From the NCBI GenBank assembly GCA_019634895.1, contig JAHCAM010000025.1, positions 1-35,130 of the forward strand: a stretch of DNA of 35,130 bases, given 5' to 3'. The DNA is from Steroidobacteraceae bacterium. Its GTDB lineage: Bacteria; Pseudomonadota; Gammaproteobacteria; Steroidobacterales; Steroidobacteraceae. The translations under genes were made by a program, and so were the position numbers. Of this stretch, positions 18,168 to 26,974 are shown piece by piece (positions within the stretch are counted from its first letter, which is position 1; each line of letters begins with the position of its first letter). The notes under the pieces are model-generated. The model saw only the letters and a list, made by a program, of their open reading frames with translations, ran no database searches and had not been told where the DNA came from.

Positions 18168-20159
18168 ATGCCCCGCCGCATCCTCGTCACCAGCGCGCTC
18201 CCCTACGCCAACGGACCCACCCACCTCGGCCACATGACCGAGGTCGTGCAGTGCGACATCTGGGTCCGCTACATGAAGCTGGCCGGGCACGACTGCCTCT
18301 ACGTCTGCGCCGACGACACGCACGGCACGCCGATCATGCTGAAGGCGCAGGCCGAGGGCATCACGCCGGAGCAGCTCATCGCACAGGTCGGCGCCGAGCG
18401 CCGCCGCGACTTTGCGGCCTTCGGCATCGCCTTCGACAACTACTATACGACGCATTCGGACGAGAACCGCCGGCTGACGGTGCGGATGTACCAGGCGCTG
18501 GCGGCGGGCGGCCACATCACCCGCCGGGCGGTGAGGCAGGCCTACGACGAAAAGGCCGGCATGTTCCTGCCGGACCGCTACGTGAAGGGTACCTGCCCGA
18601 TCTGCCGCGCGCCGGACCAGTACGGCGACAGCTGCGAGAACTGCAGCGGCACCTACACGCCGCTCGACCTCATCGACCCGGTCTCGGTGGTGACCGGCAC
18701 GCGCCCGGTCGCGCGCGAGTCCGAGCACATCTTCTTCCGGCTCGGCGACTTCGAGCCGATGCTCAGGCAGTGGACGCGCTCCGGCGCGCTGCAGCCCGAG
18801 GTCGCCAACAAGCTCGACGAGTGGTTCGAGGCCGGCCTGCGCGACTGGGACATCTCGCGCGACGCGCCCTATTTCGGCATCGAGATCCCCGATGCGCCCG
18901 GCAAGTACTTCTACGTCTGGCTGGACGCGCCGGTCGGCTACATGGCGAGCTTCGAGAACCTCTGCGCGCGGCGCGGGCTGTCGTTCGACGACTACTGGGC
19001 GCCCGGCAGCGAGGCGGAACTGCACCACTTCATCGGCAAGGACATCCTCTACTTCCACTCGCTGTTCTGGCCGGCGACGCTGGAGGGTGCGGGCTTCCGC
19101 AAGCCCACCGCCGTGCACGCGCACGGCTTCCTGACGGTCAACGGCGAGAAGATGTCGAAATCGCGCGGCACCTTCGTGACCGCCGGGCGCTACCTCGCGG
19201 CGCTGCCGCCCGAGTACTTCCGCTATTTCCTCGCCGCCAAGCTCGGGCCGGGCCTGGTGGACGTGGACCTCAACTTCGAAGAGTTCGCGACCCGCATCAA
19301 CGCCGAGCTGGTCGGCAAGCTGGTCAACATCGCCAGCCGCTGCGCCAGCTTCATCCACCGCGGCCACGGCGGCCGCCTCGCCAAGGCGCTGCCGGACCCG
19401 GACCTGTACCGGGAGTTCGCCGACGCCCGGACCGGCATCGGCGAGGCCTGGGAGGCGCTGGAGTATGCGGCCGCGGTGCGCGAAATCATGGAGCTCGCGG
19501 ACCGCGCCAACCTCTACATCGACCGCCAGAAGCCCTGGCTCGCGGCCAAGGACCCGGCGCGCGCTGCCGAAGTGCAGGCGGTCTGCACGCAGGGACTCAA
19601 CCTGTTCCGCGTGCTGATGGCTTTCCTGAAGCCGGTGCTGCCGGCGACCGCGGAGCGCGCCGAGGCGTTCCTGCGCGCCCCCATCAACAGCTGGAGCGAC
19701 GTCGCCACGCCGCTCCTCGGCACCGAGATCGGAGAATACCTGCCGCTCGCGACCCGCGTGGACGCGACGGCAGTCAGCACGCTCGTGGAGACCCCGATGG
19801 CCGACACCGAAAAGCCCGCCGCGTCCGCACCGCCCGCCGGGATCTCGGCGGAGGAGTTCGCCCGCCTGGACCTCAGGGTCGCGCGCATCGAGGCGGCCAC
19901 ACTGGTCGAGGGCGCCGACCGGCTGCTGCAGCTCACGGTGGACCTGGGCGGCGAGCGCCGCACCGTGTTCGCCGGCATCCGCTCCGCCTACGAGCCCGCG
20001 GCGCTCATCGGCCGCCACGTGGTCGTGGTCGCCAACATGAAGCCACGCAAGCTGCGCTTCGGCACCTCCGAGGGGATGGTGCTGGCGGCATCCGGCGACG
20101 CCGGCCTGTTCCTGGTCGCGCCGGACGCAGGCGCCACGGCGGGAATGAAGGTCAGCTGA
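18168..20159 (+). CDS. metG: Methionine-tRNA ligase
   Basis: A 663-residue class I aminoacyl-tRNA synthetase that charges initiator and elongator tRNA-Met. The HIGH signature is HLGH (19-22), in [15 protein letters not shown], and the KMSKS loop is at 328-332. A zinc-binding knuckle [17 protein letters not shown] (two CxxC pairs) is present as in MetG1-type enzymes. The C-terminal 110 residues form the EMAP/Trbp111-like tRNA-binding dimerisation domain ([20 protein letters not shown] ... [20 protein letters not shown]). The ATG follows the pilU stop by four bases, so the gene may be transcribed with the kinase-pilT-pilU group. Next come an RnfB-like ferredoxin and nth, an order seen in some gammaproteobacteria. 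Confidence 0.97.
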   Translation: MPRRILVTSALPYANGPTHLGHMTEVVQCDIWVRYMKLAGHDCLYVCADDTHGTPIMLKAQAEGITPEQLIAQVGAERRRDFAAFGIAFDNYYTTHSDENRRLTVRMYQALAAGGHITRRAVRQAYDEKAGMFLPDRYVKGTCPICRAPDQYGDSCENCSGTYTPLDLIDPVSVVTGTRPVARESEHIFFRLGDFEPMLRQWTRSGALQPEVANKLDEWFEAGLRDWDISRDAPYFGIEIPDAPGKYFYVWLDAPVGYMASFENLCARRGLSFDDYWAPGSEAELHHFIGKDILYFHSLFWPATLEGAGFRKPTAVHAHGFLTVNGEKMSKSRGTFVTAGRYLAALPPEYFRYFLAAKLGPGLVDVDLNFEEFATRINAELVGKLVNIASRCASFIHRGHGGRLAKALPDPDLYREFADARTGIGEAWEALEYAAAVREIMELADRANLYIDRQKPWLAAKDPARAAEVQAVCTQGLNLFRVLMAFLKPVLPATAERAEAFLRAPINSWSDVATPLLGTEIGEYLPLATRVDATAVSTLVETPMADTEKPAASAPPAGISAEEFARLDLRVARIEAATLVEGADRLLQLTVDLGGERRTVFAGIRSAYEPAALIGRHVVVVANMKPRKLRFGTSEGMVLAASGDAGLFLVAPDAGATAGMKVS

Positions 20160-20165
20160 ACCCGC

Positions 20166-20741
20166 ATGAAGTCCGCGCCATCGCTCGCGGATCGCATCGA
20201 CGCGCTGCTGCCGCAGACGCAGTGCCGGCGCTGCGGATACGACGGCTGCCGGCCTTATGCTGAGGCGCTCGCGCGCGGCGAGTCGGAACTCAACCGCTGC
20301 CCGCCGGGCGGCAGCCACGTGATCGGCCGCCTGGCGGCGCTGCTCGCGCGCGCGCCGCTGCCGCTGGACCCGTCCTGCGGCCAAGAGGCGGCGCCGGCCG
20401 TCGCCTGGATCGACGAACCGGCCTGCATCGGCTGCGCGCGCTGCCTCGAGGTGTGCCCGACGGATGCGATCGTGGGCGCCCGCAAGCGCATGCACACGGT
20501 CATCGCCGCGGACTGCTCGGGCTGCGAGCTGTGCCTGCCCGCCTGCCCGGTGGACTGCATCCACATGGTCCCTGCCCCGGGCCTGCCCGCCAGGCCCCTC
20601 GCCGCCGCGGAGATCGATGCGCGCGCGCCGCGATTCCGGCTGCTCTACGAGGCTCGCGTCGCGCGGCTTGCGGCCGCGGAGGCCGAGCAGCAACGCTCGC
20701 TGCGCGCGAGCCTGCCCGGCGATGGCGCGCCAATCCGCTGA
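20166..20741 (+). CDS. RnfB/RsxB-like iron-sulfur protein without membrane anchor
   Basis: A 191-residue polyferredoxin related to RnfB/RsxB, the electron-transfer subunit of the Rnf complex. An N-terminal Fe-S domain has C20, C23, C28 and C45 ([18 protein letters not shown], the classic RnfB pattern). Two [4Fe-4S] ferredoxin motifs follow, with C87/90/93/97 and C117/120/123/127. It lacks the hydrophobic N-terminal helix that anchors RnfB in the membrane, and no rnfA, C, D, G or E genes are nearby. It is thus either a soluble electron carrier or a subunit acting with genes elsewhere. It lies between metG and nth, six bases after metG and overlapping nth by 20 bases. A link to the Fe-S enzyme Nth is possible but is inferred only from position. 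Confidence 0.85.
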   Translation: MKSAPSLADRIDALLPQTQCRRCGYDGCRPYAEALARGESELNRCPPGGSHVIGRLAALLARAPLPLDPSCGQEAAPAVAWIDEPACIGCARCLEVCPTDAIVGARKRMHTVIAADCSGCELCLPACPVDCIHMVPAPGLPARPLAAAEIDARAPRFRLLYEARVARLAAAEAEQQRSLRASLPGDGAPIR

Positions 20742-21390
20742 TCGCGCATTCCCGCCCGCCGCGCGCCGCGCGTTCTTCGAGCGGCTGCGCGCCGCCAACC
20801 CGCGCCCGCGGACCGAGCTGCGCTACCGGACGCGTTACCAGCTGCTGGTCTCGGTCATGCTGTCGGCGCAGGCGACCGACAAGAGCGTGAACGCGGCAAC
20901 CGGGCCGCTGTTTCGCGTCGCGCCCACGCCGCAGGCGATGCTGGCGCTCGGCGAGGAGGGCCTCGCCGGCCATATCCGCACCATCGGGCTGTGGCGGGTC
21001 AAGGCGCGCCACGTGATCCGGGCGTCCCGGATCCTGGTCGAGCGTCACGGCGGCCGGGTGCCGCGCGAGCGCGCGGCGCTCGAGGCGCTGCCCGGCGTCG
21101 GCCGCAAGACGGCGAACGTCGTGCTCAACACGGCCTTCGGCGAGCCGACCATCGCGGTCGACACCCACATCTTCCGCGTCGCCAACCGCACCGGCCTGGC
21201 GCCCGGGCCGAACGTGCGCCGGGTCGAGGAGCGCCTGCTCGAGGTCGTCCCGGAGGAGTTCCGGGCCGACGCCCATCACTGGCTGATCCTGCACGGGCGC
21301 TACGTCTGCAAGGCCCGGCGTCCGCTGTGCCCGCGCTGTCCGGTCGCCGACCTGTGCCGTTACCCGAAGAAGACGCGCCCGGAAGGGTAA
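20722..21390 (+). CDS. nth: Endonuclease III
   Basis: A 222-residue DNA glycosylase/AP lyase that removes oxidised pyrimidines in base-excision repair. The helix-hairpin-helix is [14 protein letters not shown], with catalytic lysine K129; the catalytic aspartate is D147 in VDTHIFRV. The C-terminal [4Fe-4S] motif C-x6-C-x2-C-x5-C is complete (C196, C203, C206, C212). The segment [18 protein letters not shown] is also diagnostic. The ATG at 20722 overlaps the upstream ferredoxin-like gene by 20 bases and gives the family length of about 210-220. The stop codon coincides with a TAATAT sequence that might serve as a -10 box for the next gene. Confidence 0.96.
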   Translation: MARQSADRAFPPAARRAFFERLRAANPRPRTELRYRTRYQLLVSVMLSAQATDKSVNAATGPLFRVAPTPQAMLALGEEGLAGHIRTIGLWRVKARHVIRASRILVERHGGRVPRERAALEALPGVGRKTANVVLNTAFGEPTIAVDTHIFRVANRTGLAPGPNVRRVEERLLEVVPEEFRADAHHWLILHGRYVCKARRPLCPRCPVADLCRYPKKTRPEG

Positions 21391-21427
21391 TATCGTGGGC
21401 CGCGTCCCGGTCCGTTTCTTGCCAGCC

Positions 21428-22288
21428 ATGCACCAGCCGTCATCCAGCACTGCGCGCTATCCCGTGGCCGGGGCCGGACTCGGCTTCCGGCGGGGGCTGG
21501 TGCCCGAACTGCGCGCCTCGGGCACGGCCGGCATCGATTTCTTCGAGCTGGCGCCCGAGAACTGGATCCACGCCGGCGGCTCGCTGGCGAAGGACCTGCG
21601 GCATTTCACCGAGCGCCATCCCTTCGTCGCGCACGGGCTTTCGCTCTCCCTGGGCGGTCCGGCGCCGCTCGACTTCGGGCTGCTCGGCGACATCCGCGGC
21701 TTCCTCGACACGCACGGCATCCGTGCCTACACCGAGCACCTGAGTTACTGCTCCGACGACGGCCACCTCTACGACCTGATGCCGATCCCGTTCACCGAGG
21801 AAGCGGTCCGCTGGGTCGCCGGGCGGATCCGTCAGGCGCAGGACGCGCTGGGCCGGCCGATCGCGGTCGAGAACGTCTCCTATTACGCCGCGCCGGGCGC
21901 GAGCATGAGCGAGGCCGAGTTCATCAATGCCGTGCTGTCGGAGGCCGACTGTGGCCTGCTGCTGGACGTCAACAACATCTTCGTCAACTCGATCAACCAT
22001 GGCTACGACCCATCGGCCTTCCTGCGCGCGCTGCCGGCATCGCGCGTCTGGTACTTCCACGTCGCCGGCCATTACGTGGAGGCGCCGGACCTGCGCGTGG
22101 ACACGCATGGCGCCCCGGTCTGTGGCGACGTCTGGTCGCTGCTCGACGAAGCCTACCGGCTGCTGGGCCCGGTGCCGACGCTGCTCGAGCGCGACTTCAA
22201 CTTCCCGCCGCTCGCCGAGCTGGTTGCCGAGGTGGAAGGCGTCCGCGCCCGGCAGCGGGCCGTCGCGCCGCGCGCGGCGGCAGGCTGA
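21428..22288 (+). CDS. DUF692 family multinuclear-iron oxidase (GigB/BufB-like)
   Basis: A 286-residue TIM-barrel-like DUF692 protein. Characterised relatives (MbnB and bufferin/gig cluster proteins) are non-haem iron enzymes that convert cysteines in a precursor peptide into metal-binding heterocycles. Conserved His/Asp/Glu-bearing segments are visible: [86 protein letters not shown] and [10 protein letters not shown]. The ATG at 21428 is preferred; a GTG at 21395 would add 11 residues. It lies 37 bases after nth and two bases before the DUF2063 gene, followed by a DoxX gene, the usual gigBCD order. The precursor (gigA/bufA, DUF2282) that normally precedes it is absent: nth is directly upstream. 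Confidence 0.9.
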   Translation: MHQPSSSTARYPVAGAGLGFRRGLVPELRASGTAGIDFFELAPENWIHAGGSLAKDLRHFTERHPFVAHGLSLSLGGPAPLDFGLLGDIRGFLDTHGIRAYTEHLSYCSDDGHLYDLMPIPFTEEAVRWVAGRIRQAQDALGRPIAVENVSYYAAPGASMSEAEFINAVLSEADCGLLLDVNNIFVNSINHGYDPSAFLRALPASRVWYFHVAGHYVEAPDLRVDTHGAPVCGDVWSLLDEAYRLLGPVPTLLERDFNFPPLAELVAEVEGVRARQRAVAPRAAAG

Positions 22289-22290
22289 CC

Positions 22291-23022
22291 ATGACGCTCG
22301 CCGACCGGCAGAAGGCATTCGCCGCGCACCTGCGTGACCCGGAGCGCGTACCGGCGCCCGCCGGCATCGAGCCGCGGCGCATGGCGGTGTACCGCGAGCT
22401 GTTCTTCAACAACCTGGTGGACCTGCTCGGCGGCTCGTTCCCGGTGCTGCGCCGCGTCCTGGGCGATGCCGGCTGGCGCGCGCTGGTGCGCGAGTTCTAT
22501 GCGCGCCACCATGCGCACACGCCCTACTTCCTGGAGCTGCCGCGCGAGTTCCTCGAGTGGCTGCAGGCGCGCGGCGCCGCGGCAGGCGAACCGCCGTTCA
22601 TGGCGGAACTCGCGCACTACGAGTGGGTGGAACTCGCACTGGCCATCAGCGAGGCCGAGGCGCCGCCGCCTGGAGAATTGCCGGCAGACCCGTTGCAGGC
22701 GCCGCTCGCGGTGTCGCCGCTCGCCTGGGCGCTCGCCTACCGATGGCCGGTGCATCGGTTGGGACCCGGGCATGGGCCGGAGGAGCCGCCGGCACAGCCC
22801 ACCTTCCTGGTCGTGTACCGCGACGCCGGGGACCGCGTGCAATTCCTGGAGATCGGCGCCGAGACCGCGCGCCTGCTGGATGCTCTGGAGCGCTCGGCCG
22901 GCCTCACTGCCCGTGCAGCCTGCACCGGTGGCGGCGGCGAACTGACGTTGGAGGCGGCGCGCGCCGCCACCGACACGATCCGCGACCTGCATGCCCGTGG
23001 CGTGCTGTGCGTCGTCGCCTGA
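22291..23022 (+). CDS. DUF2063 family protein (GigC/BufC-like partner)
   Basis: A 243-residue DUF2063 protein, the usual partner of DUF692 enzymes; in bufferin-type systems it is thought to bind the precursor peptide and present it to the oxidase. Its DNA-binding-like N-terminal domain opens [16 protein letters not shown], continues [20 protein letters not shown] and includes [21 protein letters not shown] and [17 protein letters not shown]. The middle shows [17 protein letters not shown] and the C-terminal part [17 protein letters not shown]. It starts two bases after the DUF692 stop and so is surely co-translated. The C-terminal domain matches the BufC layout in length. The precursor for this pair is not in the window. 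Confidence 0.88.
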   Translation: MTLADRQKAFAAHLRDPERVPAPAGIEPRRMAVYRELFFNNLVDLLGGSFPVLRRVLGDAGWRALVREFYARHHAHTPYFLELPREFLEWLQARGAAAGEPPFMAELAHYEWVELALAISEAEAPPPGELPADPLQAPLAVSPLAWALAYRWPVHRLGPGHGPEEPPAQPTFLVVYRDAGDRVQFLEIGAETARLLDALERSAGLTARAACTGGGGELTLEAARAATDTIRDLHARGVLCVVA

Positions 23023-23025
23023 ACC

Positions 23026-23030
23026 GGAGG
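23026..23030 (+). promoter_or_regulatory. Ribosome-binding site fixing the DoxX start
   Basis: GGAGG lies eight bases before the GTG at 23039, just after the DUF2063 stop. It supports this start over an in-frame ATG at 22991, which would overlap the preceding gene by 32 bases. Confidence 0.65.
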
Positions 23031-23038
23031 ACTCCCGC

Positions 23039-23536
23039 GTGCACGCGATCATCGGACTCGTGGAAGCGGCGCACCGGGGCCTCGACCGCATCGGCGGCTG
23101 GCTGCCGCAACTCGCGCTGCGCGCGCTCCTCGGCTGGGAGTTCCTGGAATCGGGGCTTCAGAAGCTGCGCGGCGAGAACTGGTTCGCCGACATCGCCGAC
23201 AAGTTCCCGTTCCCGTTCGACCTGTTGCCGCCCGGCATGAGCTGGTTCCTCGCGACCTGGATCGAGCTGATCGGCGGCATCAGTCTGTGGCTCGGGCTTG
23301 CGACGCGCTTCTGGTCGCTCGCGCTCCTGATCCTCACCATCGTCGCGATCGCCGGCGTGCACTGGCCCGCGGAATGGTCGTCGCTGCCGGAACTGTGGAA
23401 GGGCTACGCGATCACCGATCGCGGCTACGGCAACTTCAAGCTGCCGCTGCTGTTCGTCGCCATGCTGCTGCCGCTGCTGTGCACCGGCGCCGGCCGCCTG
23501 AGCCTCGACGCACTCCTCCGCCGCCGCCTCGAATAA
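23039..23536 (+). CDS. DoxX family membrane protein (GigD-like)
   Basis: A 165-residue membrane protein of the DoxX family with about four helices, near residues 22-40, 62-85, 88-108 and 133-152. The N-terminus is an amphipathic stretch ([20 protein letters not shown]). Family marks are [40 protein letters not shown] (in part) and [20 protein letters not shown]. DoxX proteins are the usual fourth gene of gig/bufferin clusters and may supply a membrane redox function; this is inference. A GGAGG precedes its GTG start. The TAA stop codon lies inside the left arm of the palindromic repeat at 23532-23580, which would also act as a terminator. It converges on lpd. Confidence 0.87.
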   Translation: MHAIIGLVEAAHRGLDRIGGWLPQLALRALLGWEFLESGLQKLRGENWFADIADKFPFPFDLLPPGMSWFLATWIELIGGISLWLGLATRFWSLALLILTIVAIAGVHWPAEWSSLPELWKGYAITDRGYGNFKLPLLFVAMLLPLLCTGAGRLSLDALLRRRLE

Positions 23537-23580
23537 AGGGGACGCGTCCAATTATTCTAATTGGACGCGTCCCCTTTATT
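23532..23580. repeat. Long palindromic repeat, copy 2; likely bidirectional terminator
   Basis: Perfect 23-base arms (23532-23554 and 23558-23580) face each other across a three-base loop TTC. The arm core AAAGGGGACGCGTCCAATT is identical to copy 1 at 353-439; copy 2 lacks the 33-base centre. The plus-strand transcript would form a very stable hairpin ending in CCCCTTTATTTCTT, a partial U tract. The TAA within each arm is the stop codon of a flanking gene: DoxX on the plus strand and lpd on the minus strand. It therefore sits exactly between two convergent genes, where it could end transcription from both sides. Confidence 0.85.
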
Positions 23581-25351
23581 TCTTGGGCATGTAGAGGTCG
23601 GTGAGCGTGCCTTCGTAGGCCTCGGCGGCGAAGGCGACGGTCTCGGACAGCGTCGGGTGCGGGTGCACGGTGAGGCCGATGTCGGCCGCCTCCGCCCCCA
23701 TCTCGATCGCGAGCGCAGTCTCCGAGATCAGCTCACCGGCATTGCTGCCGACGATGCCGGCGCCGACGACGCGGTGCGTCTGCTCGTCGAACAGCAGCTT
23801 GGTGAAACCCTCGTCGCGGCCGAGCGCGAGCGAGCGGCCGCTCGCCATCCACGGGAACAGCCCCTTGCCGAGCTTGCGGCCCGCGGCCTGCGCCTCGGCC
23901 TCGGTGACGCCCACCCAGGCGATCTCCGGGTCGGTGTACGCGACCGAGGGAATCACGCGCGCATCGAACGCGCTCTTGCCTCCCGCCGCGACCTCGGCCG
24001 CGACCTTGCCCTCGTGCGTCGCCTTGTGGGCCAGCATGGGCTGGCCGACGATGTCGCCGATCGCGAAGATGTGCGGCACGTTGGTGCGCTGCTGCCGGTC
24101 CACGGCAATGAAGCCGCGCGCATCCACGGCGACGCCGGCGGCATCCGCCCGGATCAGGTTGCCGTTCGGCACGCGCCCGACCGAGCACAGCACGCGGTCG
24201 AAGACCTGCGGTTCCGGCGACCTGGCGCCCTCGAAGCGCACGCGCAAGCCGTCGTCCAGCGCCTCGACGCCCGCGACCTTCGTCCCGGTCAGGATCGCCG
24301 CGTAGCGCGCGCGCAGCCGCTTCTCCAGCGGCCGGACCAGGTCGCGGTCGCATCCCGGCATCAGCCCGTCGGTCAACTCCACGACGCTGACCTTCGAGCC
24401 GAGCGCATCGTAGACGCAGGCCATCTCGAGGCCGATGATGCCGCCGCCGATCACCAGCAGGCGCTGCGGCAGGTCCCGCAGGTCGAGCGCGCCGGTCGAA
24501 TCGAGCACGCGCGGGTCCTCGGGCAGGCCGGGGATGCGCGCGGGTTCCGAGCCCGCGGCGATGATGCACTGCTCGAAGGCGACCATGCGGGTGGCTCCGT
24601 CGGGCGTGCGCACCTTGGCGCGGTCGGGCCCGGCGAAGCGCGCGAAGCCGCGCAGCACCTCCACCTTGCGCTGCTTGGCAAGGATCGAAAGCCCGGCGGT
24701 CAGCTTGCCCACGATCCGGTTCTTCCACTGCCGCAGCGCGTCGGCGTCGATCTCGGGCTTGCCGAAGCGGATGCCGTGGGCCGACATCGCCTCGGCTTCC
24801 TCGATCACCCGCGCCGCGTGCAGCAGGGCCTTCGACGGGATGCAGCCGACGTTCAGGCACACGCCGCCGAGTTGCGGCCAGCGGTCCACCAGCAGCACGC
24901 GCAGGCCGAGGTCCGCGGCGCGGAACGCCGCCGTATAGCCGCCGGGCCCGGCGCCGATCACCAGCAGCTGCGTGGTCAGGTCCGCGGCAGGTTCGCCCGC
25001 GGAGACCGTCACAGCAGGCGCCGCGGCGGCCTGCGCCGGCGGCAGCACCGCGGTGGCCTCGAGCTCCGCCACGGTCGCGCCGGGAGACGGCAACTTCACG
25101 GTATCGCTGGCGGCAGGCGTCACCAGCGCGATGAGCGAGTCCCTGGAAACGCGGTCGCCCTTGCCGACCTTCAGCTCCCGGATCACGCCGGCGACCGTCG
25201 CCGGCACGTCCATGGTCGCCTTGTCGGTTTCGAGCGTGATCAGCGGCGTCTCGGGCTCAATGGCATCGCCCGGCTTGACCAGCACCTCGATGACCTCGAC
25301 GTCCTTGAAGTCCCCGAGGTCCGGGACGCGCTGCTCGACCAGGCCGTTCAA
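23576..25351 (-). CDS. lpdA: Dihydrolipoyl dehydrogenase (PDH E3) with N-terminal lipoyl domain
   Basis: A 591-residue E3 flavoenzyme that reoxidises dihydrolipoamide in the pyruvate dehydrogenase complex, passing electrons to FAD and NAD+. Residues 1-80 form a lipoyl domain with lipoylated lysine K44 (ETDKATMDVP), then an Ala/Pro-rich linker. The FAD loop is VIGAGPGGYTAA (131-142), the redox disulfide C165-x4-C170 (GGVCLNVGCIPSK) and the NAD loop VIGGGIIGLE. The H565-E570 active-site pair lies in HPHPTLSE. The start is taken as TTG at 25351, whose bases overlap the aceF stop (TTGA) and which has GAGG seven bases upstream; no ATG or GTG fits before the lipoyl domain. The last codons MPKK and the TAA run into the palindromic repeat. 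Confidence 0.93.
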   Translation of the reverse strand: MNGLVEQRVPDLGDFKDVEVIEVLVKPGDAIEPETPLITLETDKATMDVPATVAGVIRELKVGKGDRVSRDSLIALVTPAASDTVKLPSPGATVAELEATAVLPPAQAAAAPAVTVSAGEPAADLTTQLLVIGAGPGGYTAAFRAADLGLRVLLVDRWPQLGGVCLNVGCIPSKALLHAARVIEEAEAMSAHGIRFGKPEIDADALRQWKNRIVGKLTAGLSILAKQRKVEVLRGFARFAGPDRAKVRTPDGATRMVAFEQCIIAAGSEPARIPGLPEDPRVLDSTGALDLRDLPQRLLVIGGGIIGLEMACVYDALGSKVSVVELTDGLMPGCDRDLVRPLEKRLRARYAAILTGTKVAGVEALDDGLRVRFEGARSPEPQVFDRVLCSVGRVPNGNLIRADAAGVAVDARGFIAVDRQQRTNVPHIFAIGDIVGQPMLAHKATHEGKVAAEVAAGGKSAFDARVIPSVAYTDPEIAWVGVTEAEAQAAGRKLGKGLFPWMASGRSLALGRDEGFTKLLFDEQTHRVVGAGIVGSNAGELISETALAIEMGAEAADIGLTVHPHPTLSETVAFAAEAYEGTLTDLYMPKK

Positions 25352-26958
25352 GGCACCGCCTCGGCGAGCGCGCGTGGGTGCGCGAGTTCTTCCGCGAGCG
25401 CGACCACGAAGCGCACCGCCTCGGCGCCGTCGATGACGCGGTGATCGTACGACAGCGACAGCGGCAGCATCAGGCGCGGCTCGAACGAGGCGCCCTGCCA
25501 CACCGGCCGGAACTGCGAACGCGAGACGCCGAGGATCGCGACTTCCGGCGCGTTGATGATGGGCGTGAAGGCAGTGCCGCCGATGCCGCCCAGGCTCGAG
25601 ATCGTGAAGCAGCCGCCCTGCATCTCGGCGGCGCCCAGCTTGCCGGCGCGCGCCTTCTCGGACAGCCCGGCCAGGTCGCGCGCGAGCTCATAGATGTCCT
25701 TGCGCGCGGCGTCGCGGATCACCGGCACCACCAGCCCGTTCGGCGTGTCCGCGGCGAAGCCGAGGTGCAGGTACTTCTTGTAGACCAGGTTCTGGCCGCC
25801 GGCGTCCAGCGAGCAGTTGAAGTTCGGGAACCTCGCGATGACGCGTACGCAGGCGCGGGCGATGAACGCGAGCGGCGTCAGCTTGATGCCGAGTCCCGCG
25901 GCGCGCTCCTTCAGCGACGCGCGCAGCTTTTCGAGCTCGGTGACGTCCGCCTCGTCGTGCTGGGTGACGTGCGGCAGGTTGACCCAGGCCGCCTGCAGGC
26001 GCGCGCCGGAGATGCGCTGGATGCGGCCGAGCGGCTTGACCTCGACCGGACCGAAGGCCGCGAAGTCCACCTCGGGCACCCGCGGCAGTGCGGCGCCCGC
26101 TCCGGCGGCCGCAGCCGGGGCCTGCAAGGCCTTCTTGACGAAGGCCTTGACGTCGTCCTGCGTGATGCGGCCCTTGATGCCGCTGCCCGCGACGCGCCCG
26201 AGGTCCACGCCCAGCTCGCGCGCGAGGCGGCGCACGGCGGGACCCGCGTGCGCCCGCGAGAACCCGGCATCGGCCGCAGTCCCGGGAGCGGCAGCGGTTG
26301 CCGCCGCCGTCACGACTGCCGGTGCGGGCGTGGGCGGCGCCGATGCGACGGCCGGCTGCGCCGGCGCAGCTTTCGCCGCCGGCGCGGATGCCATGCCGAA
26401 CACCGTGGCCACGACGTCGCCCGCGCTCACGCGCCCGCCCTTGGCGACGTGCAGCTTCCGGACCGTGCCGGCCGCCGAAGACGGCACGTCCATGGTCGCC
26501 TTCTCGGTCTCGAGCGTGATCAGCGGCGATTCGAGCGCCACCGCGTCGCCCTCGCGCACCAGCACCTCGATGATCTCGACGTCCTTGAAGTCGCCAAGGT
26601 CGGGCACCCGCACTTCGACCGCCGCAGCGGCTGCAGCCGGCGCCGCAGCAGGCTTCGCCGTCGGCGCGGGCACGGCGGCCGCGGCCGGCTTCTCCTTCGC
26701 GGCCTTGCGCGGCGCGGCGTCCGGCTCCAGCGTCAGCACCGCGTCGCCCTGCGACACGCGATCGCCCTTCTTCACGGCGAGTGCGACCACCCGCCCGGCG
26801 GCGGTCGAGGGCACGTCCATGGTCGCCTTGTCGGTCTCGAGCGTGATCAGCGGCGTCTCCAGCGCGACGCTGTCGCCGGCCTTCACCAGCACGTCGATGA
26901 CCTCGACGTCCTTGAATTCGCCGAGGTCCGGGACGGTGACCGTGATTTCGGAGGCCAC
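25348..26958 (-). CDS. aceF: Dihydrolipoyllysine-residue acetyltransferase (PDH E2)
   Basis: The 536-residue core enzyme of the pyruvate dehydrogenase complex, moving acetyl groups from lipoyl arms to CoA. Two lipoyl domains have lysines K44 (TDKATM) and K153 (TEKATM), separated by Ala/Pro-rich swinging-arm linkers. A peripheral subunit-binding domain lies at about 237-273 (AGPAVRRLARELGVDLGRV). The C-terminal acetyltransferase domain ends in the catalytic DHRVIDG with His at 506. Its start lies 16 bases after the aceE stop, and its own stop overlaps the TTG start of lpdA, so all three are one operon. The E2 lipoyl domains share the unusual VPDLGxFKDVEVI opening with the lipoyl domain on E3, pointing to duplication within the operon. 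The gene is also called pdhB in some genera. Confidence 0.95.
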   Translation of the reverse strand: MASEITVTVPDLGEFKDVEVIDVLVKAGDSVALETPLITLETDKATMDVPSTAAGRVVALAVKKGDRVSQGDAVLTLEPDAAPRKAAKEKPAAAAVPAPTAKPAAAPAAAAAAVEVRVPDLGDFKDVEIIEVLVREGDAVALESPLITLETEKATMDVPSSAAGTVRKLHVAKGGRVSAGDVVATVFGMASAPAAKAAPAQPAVASAPPTPAPAVVTAAATAAAPGTAADAGFSRAHAGPAVRRLARELGVDLGRVAGSGIKGRITQDDVKAFVKKALQAPAAAAGAGAALPRVPEVDFAAFGPVEVKPLGRIQRISGARLQAAWVNLPHVTQHDEADVTELEKLRASLKERAAGLGIKLTPLAFIARACVRVIARFPNFNCSLDAGGQNLVYKKYLHLGFAADTPNGLVVPVIRDAARKDIYELARDLAGLSEKARAGKLGAAEMQGGCFTISSLGGIGGTAFTPIINAPEVAILGVSRSQFRPVWQGASFEPRLMLPLSLSYDHRVIDGAEAVRFVVALAEELAHPRALAEAVP

Positions 26959-26974
26959 TGGGGAAGCCCTTGGC

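Noticed and set aside
21388..21393. TAATAT at the nth stop as a promoter for the DUF692 gene
   Set aside because: The hexamer is good, but no -35 is found at a normal distance. The 37-base gap also allows simple read-through from nth.
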